Shown here in pieces: positions 1 to 6,261 of a stretch of 14,468 nt of DNA. The stretch's first letter is position 1; every line of letters starts with the position of its first letter. The notes below the pieces were generated by a model that was not told the origin of the DNA, searched no databases, and saw only the letters and a list, made by a program, of their open reading frames with translations. The DNA is taken from the NCBI RefSeq assembly GCF_947378715.1, contig NZ_CANCLE010000102.1, forward strand, positions 1 through 14,468, read 5' to 3'. A program made the translations under genes and the position numbers. This stretch comes from Phenylobacterium aquaticum (GTDB taxonomy: Bacteria > Pseudomonadota > Alphaproteobacteria > Caulobacterales > Caulobacteraceae).

Positions 1-458
1 GCCGCCACCGGGCCGATCGGGTATTTGCCGGCGCTCCAGTTCAGGCCCGGGACATTGGACGGGATCACCCGGCCATAGGTCCGACGTCCCTCCTCCGCAG
101 CCCAGTCAAAGGCCCGGGCGCAGCCCTCGATCTCCATCCGGGCCTGGGCCAGCGGCTTGCCCTGTTCGCGGGTCAGGGCCTTGGCCAGGCTGTCGGCGCG
201 ATCGAGGATCAGGGCGGCGGCGGCGCGCAGCACCTGAGCGCGGGCCAGGGGCCCGACGTCGCGCCAGCTCTCGAAGGCGATCTGGGCCGAGGCCAGCGCC
301 ATGTCGAGATCGGCGATCGTCGCCACCGCGTGGCGACCGATGACCCTTTCATCAACCGGGTTGAGGATCGGCAGCCACTCCCCGCCGGAACCCGCCTGCC
401 AGACATTGTTGATCAGCAGTGGCCTGTCGGCGGCCTCTATGTCAGTGTCGAACGGCAT
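1..458 (-). CDS. NAD(P)-dependent aldehyde dehydrogenase, N-terminal part (runs off left edge)
   Basis: Read leftward from the ATG at 458, the frame stays open to the window edge and gives 152 complete residues. They match the N-terminal part of the aldehyde dehydrogenase superfamily: the opening LLINNVWQAG strand, ILNPVDERVIG, the helix with FESWRDV, the TREQGKPLAQARMEI block, then AEEGRRTYGRVIP. This pattern is typical of succinate-semialdehyde dehydrogenase-like enzymes, which oxidise an aldehyde to a carboxylic acid with NAD(P)+ in the cytosol. The catalytic Cys and Glu and the main cofactor motifs lie beyond the edge, so substrate class cannot be fixed. GGAG sits 9 nt upstream of the start (plus positions 468-471). 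The gene diverges from a polyamine-type ABC operon, which fits oxidation of an aldehyde from polyamine or guanidino-alkane breakdown; that role is inferred from context. Confidence 0.9.
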   Translation of the reverse strand, partial: MPFDTDIEAADRPLLINNVWQAGSGGEWLPILNPVDERVIGRHAVATIADLDMALASAQIAFESWRDVGPLARAQVLRAAAALILDRADSLAKALTREQGKPLAQARMEIEGCARAFDWAAEEGRRTYGRVIPSNVPGLNWSAGKYPIGPVA

Positions 459-567
459 CGGGCCTGGCTCCTACGCAAACGGCTTCGCTCCATCGTCGCG
501 CGGTTCTTTCGCCCGCGCCTCCGGCCCATCCCGCGCGGCCCGAATTCGGCCCACCGGCGCCTGTCCA

Positions 568-595
568 GTAATACTAAATGCTCAGATCGTAATCG
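568..595. promoter_or_regulatory. Weak third copy of the NikR-spaced palindrome, between the dehydrogenase and the Pot-type operon
   Basis: Arms GTAATAC (568-574) and GTAATCG (589-595) are separated by 14 nt, exactly the spacing of the two clear palindromes near 7300 and 7457. Against ATATTAC-N14-GTAATAT each arm matches 5 of 7 positions, 10 of 14 in total. The element is an AT-rich island in an otherwise very GC-rich 283-nt divergent intergenic region (459-741), which holds no other feature I can support. No convincing -35/-10 pair was found. It could be a lower-affinity operator of the same regulator, or chance. Confidence 0.4.
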
Positions 596-741
596 CCGGG
601 CGCCCTTTCCTTGCTCCGGCTGAGGGCAATCCCGCGACCGCGACCAACCGCCCGTCGCCAGGCTTTGCCAGCCCCCCATCGCGGATCGACTGTCGGTGGA
701 CGCACCCCGCCAGGGGCGCGGGCCTATGGCGGAGCCTGCAG

Positions 742-1905
742 ATGAACGACGCCGGTGAACGGTCGCGACGACGAATGTCCATGGGCCTTGAGGAGACGGG
801 CCGCGCGGACAGGGGCGCCGCGCGACGCGGACCGGATCGCCGGAGTTTGCTGATGGGGGCCGCGGGCCTGGCGGCGACCGGGGGCCTGCTGGCCGCCTGC
901 TCGCCCAAGGCCGGCGGCGGCGGGGCCAGCGGCAAGCTGAAAATCTCGTCCTATGGCGGCAATTTCGAACAGGCCATGAGCGAGCACGTCTATCCGGTGT
1001 TCGAGAAGGCCACCGGCATCCAGGTGGAGTCGATCTCCCAGCCGTCCGGCCTGCAGTTCCTGCTGCAGCTGATCGAGGCCAACAAGGCCGGCCTCGCCCC
1101 CATGGACCTGTGCATCTCGACCATGATCGATGTGGGCCGGGGCCGCAAAGCCGACCTCTGGCACATCCGCGACCCCAAGCCCCTGACCAATCTCGGCAAT
1201 CTGCCAGCACAATATGTCGCCCAGACCGACAAGGGCATCGATGGGGTCGGCGCTCTGGGCTGGTTCCTCGCCTTCGTGGTCAATCCTGATCTGGTGAAGC
1301 CGATCCCCGACAGCTGGACGGCGCTTTGGGCGGCCGGAAACAAGGACGCCTGGGGCCTGAACGGCGGCGCCGGCCTGCTCTATGAGATCACCGCCAAGAC
1401 CTATTTCGGCGGCACGGAGATCCTCGACACCGAGGACGGCATCCTCAAGGTGCTGGGCAAGATCGCCGAGCTCAAGCCCAACACCAAGCTGTGGTGGGAC
1501 TCCGAGGGCACCATGCAGACCGCGCTGGAGAACGGCGAGGTCAAGGGCGGGGTCTATTTCGCCGACGTCGCCGCCACCCTGAAGGCCAATGGAACACCGC
1601 TTCAGATCGTCTTCCCGAAGGAGGGCGCGGTGATCGACTTCGGCTGCTGGTGCCAACCCAAGTCGTCCAAGAAGATCGCCGAGGCCGACGCCTTTATCAA
1701 CTTCATGTGCACGCCTGAGGCCCAGGAGCTGATCGCCCGCAAGGTCAACGCGCCGCCGCTGATCAAGAAGGAGCTGCTTAACCTCACGCCAGAGGAGTTC
1801 GCCAAGGTCTCCAGCAACGTCGCGCCCATCGACGTGAACTACAAGGCGCGCGGCCTGCACCTCGACTTCATGGCCACGCGCTTCAACCAGATGGTCTCGA
1901 GCTAG
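742..1905 (+). CDS. Polyamine-type ABC transporter substrate-binding lipoprotein (PotF/PotD-like)
   Basis: 387 aa. The frame is open further upstream, but ATG 742 is preceded by GGAG (731-734) at 7 nt, and upstream codons do not look like protein. The start of the secretion signal supports this region: arginine-rich segment, DRRSLLM (33-38) resembling a twin-arginine motif, a hydrophobic stretch, and the lipobox LLAAC with Cys53. The mature part begins LKISSYGGNFEQAM and continues as a family-1/8 extracellular solute-binding protein (spermidine/putrescine type), with features such as WTALWA, WWDSEG and AFINFMCTPEAQELI. It would capture a small cationic solute at the outer face of the inner membrane and deliver it to the permeases encoded downstream. 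Stop at 1905 lies 12 nt before the ATPase gene. Ligand cannot be read from sequence; putrescine, spermidine, agmatine, opine or other guanidino compounds are all possible. Confidence 0.88.
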   Translation: MNDAGERSRRRMSMGLEETGRADRGAARRGPDRRSLLMGAAGLAATGGLLAACSPKAGGGGASGKLKISSYGGNFEQAMSEHVYPVFEKATGIQVESISQPSGLQFLLQLIEANKAGLAPMDLCISTMIDVGRGRKADLWHIRDPKPLTNLGNLPAQYVAQTDKGIDGVGALGWFLAFVVNPDLVKPIPDSWTALWAAGNKDAWGLNGGAGLLYEITAKTYFGGTEILDTEDGILKVLGKIAELKPNTKLWWDSEGTMQTALENGEVKGGVYFADVAATLKANGTPLQIVFPKEGAVIDFGCWCQPKSSKKIAEADAFINFMCTPEAQELIARKVNAPPLIKKELLNLTPEEFAKVSSNVAPIDVNYKARGLHLDFMATRFNQMVSS

Positions 1906-1917
1906 GAGCGCCGGCTG

Positions 1918-2970
1918 ATGTTCGGACTTGAGATCACAGGGGTCACCAAGGCCTTCGGCGCCCACAAGGCGGTCGATGATGTCTCCCTCGCCATCCCCCA
2001 GGGCGAATTCGTCTGTTTTCTAGGGCCCTCGGGCTGCGGCAAGACCACCCTGATGCGGATGATCGCGGGGCTGGAGACCCCCGGTGATGGCACCATCTCG
2101 CTCAACGGCCGCGACATCACCCGCCAGCCCGCCAATGTCCGCAAGTTCGGCATGGTGTTCCAGTCACTGGCCCTGTTCCCCCACCTGACCGTCGGCGAGA
2201 ACATCGCCTTCAGCCTGCGCCTGCAAGGCAAGGACGCCCGCCAGCGCAAGGCGCGGATTGAGGAGCTCCTCAACCTCGTCCGCCTGCCCGACATGGAGAA
2301 GCGGGCTGTCAGCCAGCTCTCCGGCGGCCAGCGCCAAAGGGTGGCGATCGCGCGGGCGCTTGCCCAGGAACCGCCGATCTTCCTGCTGGACGAGCCCTTC
2401 TCCGCCCTCGACGCCAAGCTGCGCGAGGAGATGCAGATCGAACTGCGCCTCCTGCAGAAGCGGCTGAAGATCACCACCATCCTGGTCACCCACGACCAGC
2501 GCGAGGCCATGAGCATGGCCGACACCATCGCGGTCATGGGCGAGGGCAAGATCCAGCAGCATGGCGGGCCATTGTCGATCTATCGCGCCCCGGCCAACAA
2601 GTTCGTCGCCAACTTCATCGGCCTGTCCAACCTCCTGCCCGTCGAGGTGCTGGACCGCGAGACGGTCCGCTTCGGGGCCAATATCCTCAAGGTCGCCTCG
2701 ACGCCCGAGCCCTCGGCCTCGACCCAGGCGACCCTGTCGATCCGGCCGGAAGACATCCAGATCACCAGCGCCAGCCAGCAGCAGGACAACACGGTCGCCT
2801 GCAAGATCACCTTTGTCCGCGACATGGGCTCCAGCGTCGAGGTGCACCTCGACTGCGAGGGCGCAGACCTGCTGAGCGTGGTCCAGCCCCGCGACTGGAC
2901 CGGCGCAGGCGCGGGCGACATCGCCCATCTGCGCCTGCCCCAGAACCAGTGCCGGGTGCTGGCCGCATGA
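1918..2970 (+). CDS. potA: Polyamine-type ABC transporter ATP-binding protein (PotA-like)
   Basis: 350 aa, usual size for a PotA/MalK-type ATPase with a C-terminal regulatory TOBE region. All motifs are intact: Walker A GPSGCGKT (36-43), Q-loop Gln82, signature LSGGQ (134-138), Walker B FLLDEP (155-160), D-loop SALD (162-165) and switch His192. Residues from about 240 form the TOBE-like tail, including LSIRPEDIQI. The start ATG 1918 follows AGGAG (1904-1908), which overlaps the stop of the binding-protein gene. Its own stop overlaps the next start (ATGA at 2967), so it is translationally coupled to the permease. It energises import of the solute bound by the 742-1905 product. The symbol is by family; the substrate is not proven. 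Confidence 0.93.
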   Translation: MFGLEITGVTKAFGAHKAVDDVSLAIPQGEFVCFLGPSGCGKTTLMRMIAGLETPGDGTISLNGRDITRQPANVRKFGMVFQSLALFPHLTVGENIAFSLRLQGKDARQRKARIEELLNLVRLPDMEKRAVSQLSGGQRQRVAIARALAQEPPIFLLDEPFSALDAKLREEMQIELRLLQKRLKITTILVTHDQREAMSMADTIAVMGEGKIQQHGGPLSIYRAPANKFVANFIGLSNLLPVEVLDRETVRFGANILKVASTPEPSASTQATLSIRPEDIQITSASQQQDNTVACKITFVRDMGSSVEVHLDCEGADLLSVVQPRDWTGAGAGDIAHLRLPQNQCRVLAA

Positions 2971-3860
2971 CCGACATTCCGGCGGAGCCCAAGGTCGCCG
3001 AGGTCGATCCCGCGCGGACCGACAACGTGGTCCTGACCGGACTCCTGGCCTTGCCGGCCCTGTTCCTGACCGTGCTCAGCCTCGTGCCGCTGTTCCTGCT
3101 GCTGCAGCTCAGCTTCGCCCACCATGACGAGGGCGGGCTGTGGACCCCCAGCCTGGAACTGACCCAGTACGCCAAGCTGCTGAACCCGCTGTTCCTGAAG
3201 GTCGCCGCCTTCTCCTTCACCTTGGCCATCGGCACGGCCGTCGTCAGCGTCGCCATCGCCTTCCCGGCCGCCTATTTCATCAGCCGCATGAGGCGCCGCG
3301 CCCAGGTCACCTGGCTGGTCTTCCTGCTCTCGACCCTGTCGCTTTCCGAGGTGCTGATCGTCTTCTCGTTCCAGGTGCTGCTGTCCGGCAGCGGGGCGAT
3401 GGTGAAGGCGCTGATGGCGCTGGGCCTGATGAGCAGCGCCCACTCGCTCTATCCCAGCTTCGGCGCCGTCCAGGCCTGCCTGATCTATGTGGTCCTGCCC
3501 TACATCATCCTGTTCCTCTATCCGGCGGTCTCCCAGCTGGACGACGACATCCCGGCCGCAGCCTCGACCATGGGCGCCTCGCCGGTCTGGACCTTCCTGA
3601 CCGTGACCGCGCCGATCGTGCGCGGCCCCCTGCTCTCAGCGGGCCTGCTGGTGGTGATCTGGACGGTCGGGACCTATCTCACCCCCCTGGTGCTCGGCCG
3701 GCCGCAGAACTGGACCATCGGCATCCAGATCTCCAACGCCGCCATGACCACGGGCGACCTGCCGCTGGCCGCCGCCCAGGCCGTCGCCCTGGTCAGCCTG
3801 ATGGTCGGGCTGCTCGGCCTGACCCGCTGGTTGTCCGGTTCTGGGAGCGTCGAGCCATGA
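2967..3860 (+). CDS. potB: Polyamine-type ABC transporter permease 1 (PotB-like)
   Basis: 297 aa. I prefer ATG 2967, which overlaps the ATPase stop as ATGA, over an in-frame GTG at 2949 that would reach further into potA. After a hydrophilic 20-residue N-terminus there are about six membrane segments (around 22-50, 80-105, 115-140, 168-190, 222-245, 266-288). The cytoplasmic EAA loop is visible at about 197-220 (AAASTMGASPVWTF... then the conserved P and G), the docking site for the ATPase. It forms the transmembrane channel together with the next gene product. Stop and next start overlap (ATGA, 3857-3860). Confidence 0.92.
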   Translation: MTDIPAEPKVAEVDPARTDNVVLTGLLALPALFLTVLSLVPLFLLLQLSFAHHDEGGLWTPSLELTQYAKLLNPLFLKVAAFSFTLAIGTAVVSVAIAFPAAYFISRMRRRAQVTWLVFLLSTLSLSEVLIVFSFQVLLSGSGAMVKALMALGLMSSAHSLYPSFGAVQACLIYVVLPYIILFLYPAVSQLDDDIPAAASTMGASPVWTFLTVTAPIVRGPLLSAGLLVVIWTVGTYLTPLVLGRPQNWTIGIQISNAAMTTGDLPLAAAQAVALVSLMVGLLGLTRWLSGSGSVEP

Positions 3861-4666
3861 GCCTGGTCTCAACTTGGCTGCGGCGCGGCTTCCTGGGTCT
3901 CGTGGCCCTGTTCATCTCCGCGCCGCTGATCGTGGTGATCGGGGTGTCGTTCAACGCCTCGCGGCGGATGAGCTTCCCGCCGACCCATCTCAGCTTCAAA
4001 TGGTACAAGGCCTTCTTCACCGACGCGGAGTGGATGGCCTCGCTGCAAACGTCGCTGACCATCAGCGCGCTCGCCTCCAGCCTGGCGGTGCTGATCGCCC
4101 TGCCGATCGCCTATGCGGTCTGGCGTTACCAGTCCAAGGCCGCCCAGGCCCTGGCCGGCGCCGGCTCGGGCCTCTTCCTGCTGCCGGGGATCGTCACGGC
4201 CCTGATGTTCTCGGCCTTCTGGGGCGTGGTCGGCCATGTCGGCCGCGTGGAGAACGTGGTGCTGAGCCACGCTGTGATCTTGCTTGGCGTGCCGATCGCC
4301 ATGCTGTCGGTCGGCTTCCAGTCCATCGACCGGGCCCTGATCGAGGCGGCCCAGACCATGGGGGCCAGCGATTCCGAGGCCTTCCGCATGGTCGTGCGCC
4401 CGGCCATGGCGCCCTATATCCTCTGCGCCCTGGTCTATGTCTTCGTGCTCAGCCTGAACGAATATCTGATCGCCTATATGGTGGCCGGCTTCTCCGTGCA
4501 GACCCTGCCGATCCGCATCTTCGCCAGCATGCGCTCCGGCTACCAGCCGACCATGTGCGTCGGCGCGGTGCTGTTCATCGTGCTCGGCTTCGCCGCCTTC
4601 AGCTTCCTGGCCTGGGTCGGCGACCTGCCCAAGCTGATGGGTCGCCACCGTCCCCTGGAAACCTAG
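3857..4666 (+). CDS. potC: Polyamine-type ABC transporter permease 2 (PotC-like)
   Basis: 269 aa. The frame is open upstream inside potB, but ATG 3857 has GGAG (3844-3847) at 9 nt, overlaps the preceding stop, and is followed directly by a membrane segment (residues 10-32). Conserved family features are SFNASRRMSFPPTHLSFKWY (30-49), a segment TSLTISALASSLAVL and the EAA loop EAAQTMGASDSEAF (163-176) with downstream RPAMAPYI. About six transmembrane helices. Partner of the preceding permease in a heterodimeric importer. Its TAG stop is immediately followed by the ATG of the next gene (4667), so the next product is made from the same transcript. Confidence 0.92.
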   Translation: MSLVSTWLRRGFLGLVALFISAPLIVVIGVSFNASRRMSFPPTHLSFKWYKAFFTDAEWMASLQTSLTISALASSLAVLIALPIAYAVWRYQSKAAQALAGAGSGLFLLPGIVTALMFSAFWGVVGHVGRVENVVLSHAVILLGVPIAMLSVGFQSIDRALIEAAQTMGASDSEAFRMVVRPAMAPYILCALVYVFVLSLNEYLIAYMVAGFSVQTLPIRIFASMRSGYQPTMCVGAVLFIVLGFAAFSFLAWVGDLPKLMGRHRPLET

Positions 4667-5410
4667 ATGACCGCGTTCGTCCCCCCTGATCTCAACGGCC
4701 TCTGGCGGCGCGAGGTGATCACCACGCCCGCCGGCTATCGCGACGAGACCACCCGGGTGCTCTGGCTCCAGACCCGCAGCTGGTACGCCGACCTGCGGGT
4801 GAGGGCCGATCGGCCGAGCCGCCCCGGCGCGACGGGCTTCGCCGACTACACAGACGCCGAGCTGATCGGCCTGGCCGCCCAGCAAGGCTTCGCCGGCGAG
4901 CTCACCGCCCAGGATGGCGTCTGCCTGTGGCGGCGCGATCTCGATTTCCAGCCGCCCAGCGCCGACCCCGACGAGGCGACCTATGCGGTCGAGGGCGAGG
5001 TGATGATCGAGGACGGCATCCATTCCGAATACCAGGAGATCTGGCGACGTGAGGCCGACAGCACCGCCCCGCTGTCGGCCTATCGGCTGGTCGAGGATAT
5101 GGCTGTCCCGGCACGCGCCGGGCTGCTGGTGATCGGCGGCTCGCACTTCCTGGAAATTCTGGATCGGCCGACGCCCCTGCCTGCCGGCGACTCGCTCGCG
5201 GCCATCGTCACAGCGGCCCTGGCGGTCGGTGACCGGGCGGCGGCGGAGGCGGCGCTTTCCTTGCGCATCTGCTTCGGCCGGATCGAGGACGGGGTCGGCC
5301 GCATCCTGCTGTCCACCTTTCCCTGGCTGGAGGGCCAGACGTGGCGGCGGGACCAGGAACGCCAATGGACATTGATCGATTCGACAGGGCCGGCCGGCGC
5401 GGCGCCTTGA
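4667..5410 (+). CDS. Conserved hypothetical soluble protein, HRI1/lipocalin-like beta-barrel candidate
   Basis: 247 aa, starting with no gap after the potC stop (TAGATGA), so it belongs to the transporter operon. No signal peptide and no membrane segment; acidic and rich in short alternating strands. Recognisable blocks are GLWRREVI near the start, VLWLQTRSWYADLRV (about 32-46), a mid-region with GEVMIEDGIHSEYQEIW, then GLLVIGGSHFLEIL and near the end GRILLSTFPWLEG and TWRR. The two-half layout and the WLQT/YADLRV and LLVIGG blocks remind me of HRI1-type proteins, a beta-barrel family of unclear function; this is from memory and not a search result. Its role with a polyamine-type importer is unknown: a cytosolic ligand-binding protein or enzyme for the imported solute are both possible. 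Confidence 0.75.
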   Translation: MTAFVPPDLNGLWRREVITTPAGYRDETTRVLWLQTRSWYADLRVRADRPSRPGATGFADYTDAELIGLAAQQGFAGELTAQDGVCLWRRDLDFQPPSADPDEATYAVEGEVMIEDGIHSEYQEIWRREADSTAPLSAYRLVEDMAVPARAGLLVIGGSHFLEILDRPTPLPAGDSLAAIVTAALAVGDRAAAEAALSLRICFGRIEDGVGRILLSTFPWLEGQTWRRDQERQWTLIDSTGPAGAAP

Positions 5411-5554
5411 TGCGCTCAGGCCCTGCCCGCGCCAGCCCCTTGCCGATCAAGGCGTTGGCGAATATGGGCAGGCGCGTTGCCCGCGCCGTGCCCGGCGTGC
5501 GACTGTCACCTGCGGGCCCGACCGGGCCGTCCTTCGAGAAGTCGTGAAATCGCT

Positions 5555-6046
5555 TTGGATCAGGATCTCCTTCCCCAACTCGCCCGCATCGGGATCAGCC
5601 TGCCTGGCAAGCTGCTCGCCCAGCTTGACGAGATGGTCATGCGACGGGGCCTGCCCAGCCGCTCGCAGATGATCGCCGAACTGATCCGCCATGAGCTGGC
5701 CGATCCCGACGGCGGCGAGGCTGGCGGCGTGCTGGCCGGCACCATCACCCTGATCTATCGGGCCGAAAGCGGCCGGGTGCGCCACGCCCTGGCCCGCGTG
5801 CAGTCTGAATTCCTGCCGGAAGTGATCTCCTCCCAGCACGTCTTCCTGGAGGAGGACAAGTCGCTGGAGGTGCTGCTGGTCCAGGGGTCGGCCGAGCGTC
5901 TGCGTGGCCTCTGCGACCGCCTGCGCCGGGTCCGCGCCGTTCAGCAATTGAAGCTGGTCACCACCCGCTCCCTGCTGCCGCCGCTGCACGCCCATGGCTC
6001 CAGCGAGCCGGAGCAGCCGCCAGTCCGTCGCCGCGCGAGCGCCTGA
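5555..6046 (+). CDS. NikR-family ribbon-helix-helix transcriptional regulator with degenerate nickel site
   Basis: 163 aa if the TTG at 5555 is used; in-frame alternatives are TTG 5477 (189 aa) or CTG 5510, there is no in-frame ATG upstream, and the Shine-Dalgarno is weak, so the start is uncertain. Residues 11-48 form a ribbon-helix-helix (RIGISLP strand, then two helices with GLPSRSQMIAELIRHEL). Residues 60-135 are the ACT-like NikR C-terminal domain. Aligned by eye to E. coli NikR (His76, His87, His89, Cys95), only His87 is kept (His95 here); the others are Ser84, Phe97 and Ser103. The tail has an extra HAH (145-147). NikR proteins are tetrameric repressors binding 28-bp palindromes of 6-N16-6 form, and palindromes of that geometry occur near 7300 and 7457. 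It follows the 4667-5410 gene by 144 nt on the same strand and may be its last operon member. It probably senses something other than nickel, or uses a remodelled site. Confidence 0.85.
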   Translation: MDQDLLPQLARIGISLPGKLLAQLDEMVMRRGLPSRSQMIAELIRHELADPDGGEAGGVLAGTITLIYRAESGRVRHALARVQSEFLPEVISSQHVFLEEDKSLEVLLVQGSAERLRGLCDRLRRVRAVQQLKLVTTRSLLPPLHAHGSSEPEQPPVRRRASA

Positions 6047-6169
6047 TCAGCCGAGCCGGTCGGCCCGCACGGTCATGGCCTGGAACATGTAGGATTTCAG
6101 CAGGCTGAGCCATTGGGCCAGCGCGCTTTGGCGCGAAGCGGCCAGGGCGGCGGGATCGATGATCGTCAT
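6047..6169 (-). CDS. Small protein of 40 residues downstream of the oxygenase
   Basis: ATG at 6169 is preceded on the minus strand by GGAG at 8 nt, in a good context, and the frame runs 40 codons to a TGA at 6049-6047. Third codon positions are G or C in 35 of 40 codons, as in the neighbouring genes. The peptide starts MTIIDPAAL, has a helix-forming centre rich in Ala/Leu with QWLSLLKSYMF, and ends VRADRLG. It is too short for a typical membrane domain but the centre could be amphipathic. It lies 92 nt after the oxygenase stop on the same strand, and its stop abuts the stop of the regulator gene (6044-6046) with no gap. I do not recognise a family. It could be a partner peptide of the oxygenase or importer. 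Confidence 0.55.
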   Translation of the reverse strand: MTIIDPAALAASRQSALAQWLSLLKSYMFQAMTVRADRLG

Positions 6170-6261
6170 GGCGCGATCTCCAGTGCAGATCAAAAGCCTA
6201 CGCCCCACCTGCCCAGGCGCCATGCCGCCGTCGCCCGGCGCGCTCAGCCACGGGCAATCGC

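Noticed and set aside
301..741. Upstream extension of the binding-protein frame to 301
   Set aside because: It would overlap the divergent dehydrogenase start and cover the whole divergent intergenic region; residues are low-complexity Pro/Ser/Arg without family likeness, and ATG 742 has a good ribosome site and precedes the export signal.
437..1210. Long minus-strand open frames opposite the first binding protein and elsewhere (for example 724-1965, 3869-5365, 2580-3443)
   Set aside because: Antisense shadows of real genes in GC-rich DNA: skewed residues (His/Gly/Gln or Arg/Pro), no domains, and the opposite strand has clear families.
3140..3856. Extension of the potC frame upstream to 3140
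   Set aside because: It lies entirely inside potB in another frame with Arg/Pro/Gly-rich sequence; ATG 3857 with GGAG and overlap with the potB stop is clearly the start.
5500..5545. GGGCCCGACCGGGCC hairpin before the regulator as a terminator
   Set aside because: The stem is short and there is no T-run; in this GC content such repeats are expected by chance.
5410..5547. 45-codon frame starting at the ATG overlapping the stop of the HRI1-like gene
   Set aside because: The TGATG overlap is tempting, but composition is Pro/Ala/Arg-rich without structure, no good ribosome site beyond coupling, and it overlaps the possible extended start of the NikR-like gene. Not enough support.
5477..5554. 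Cys-rich N-terminal extension of the NikR-like protein as a metal-binding addition
   Set aside because: It depends on a TTG start with no ribosome site, and NikR-family proteins start just before the RxxISLP strand; the Cys residues are probably from untranslated sequence.
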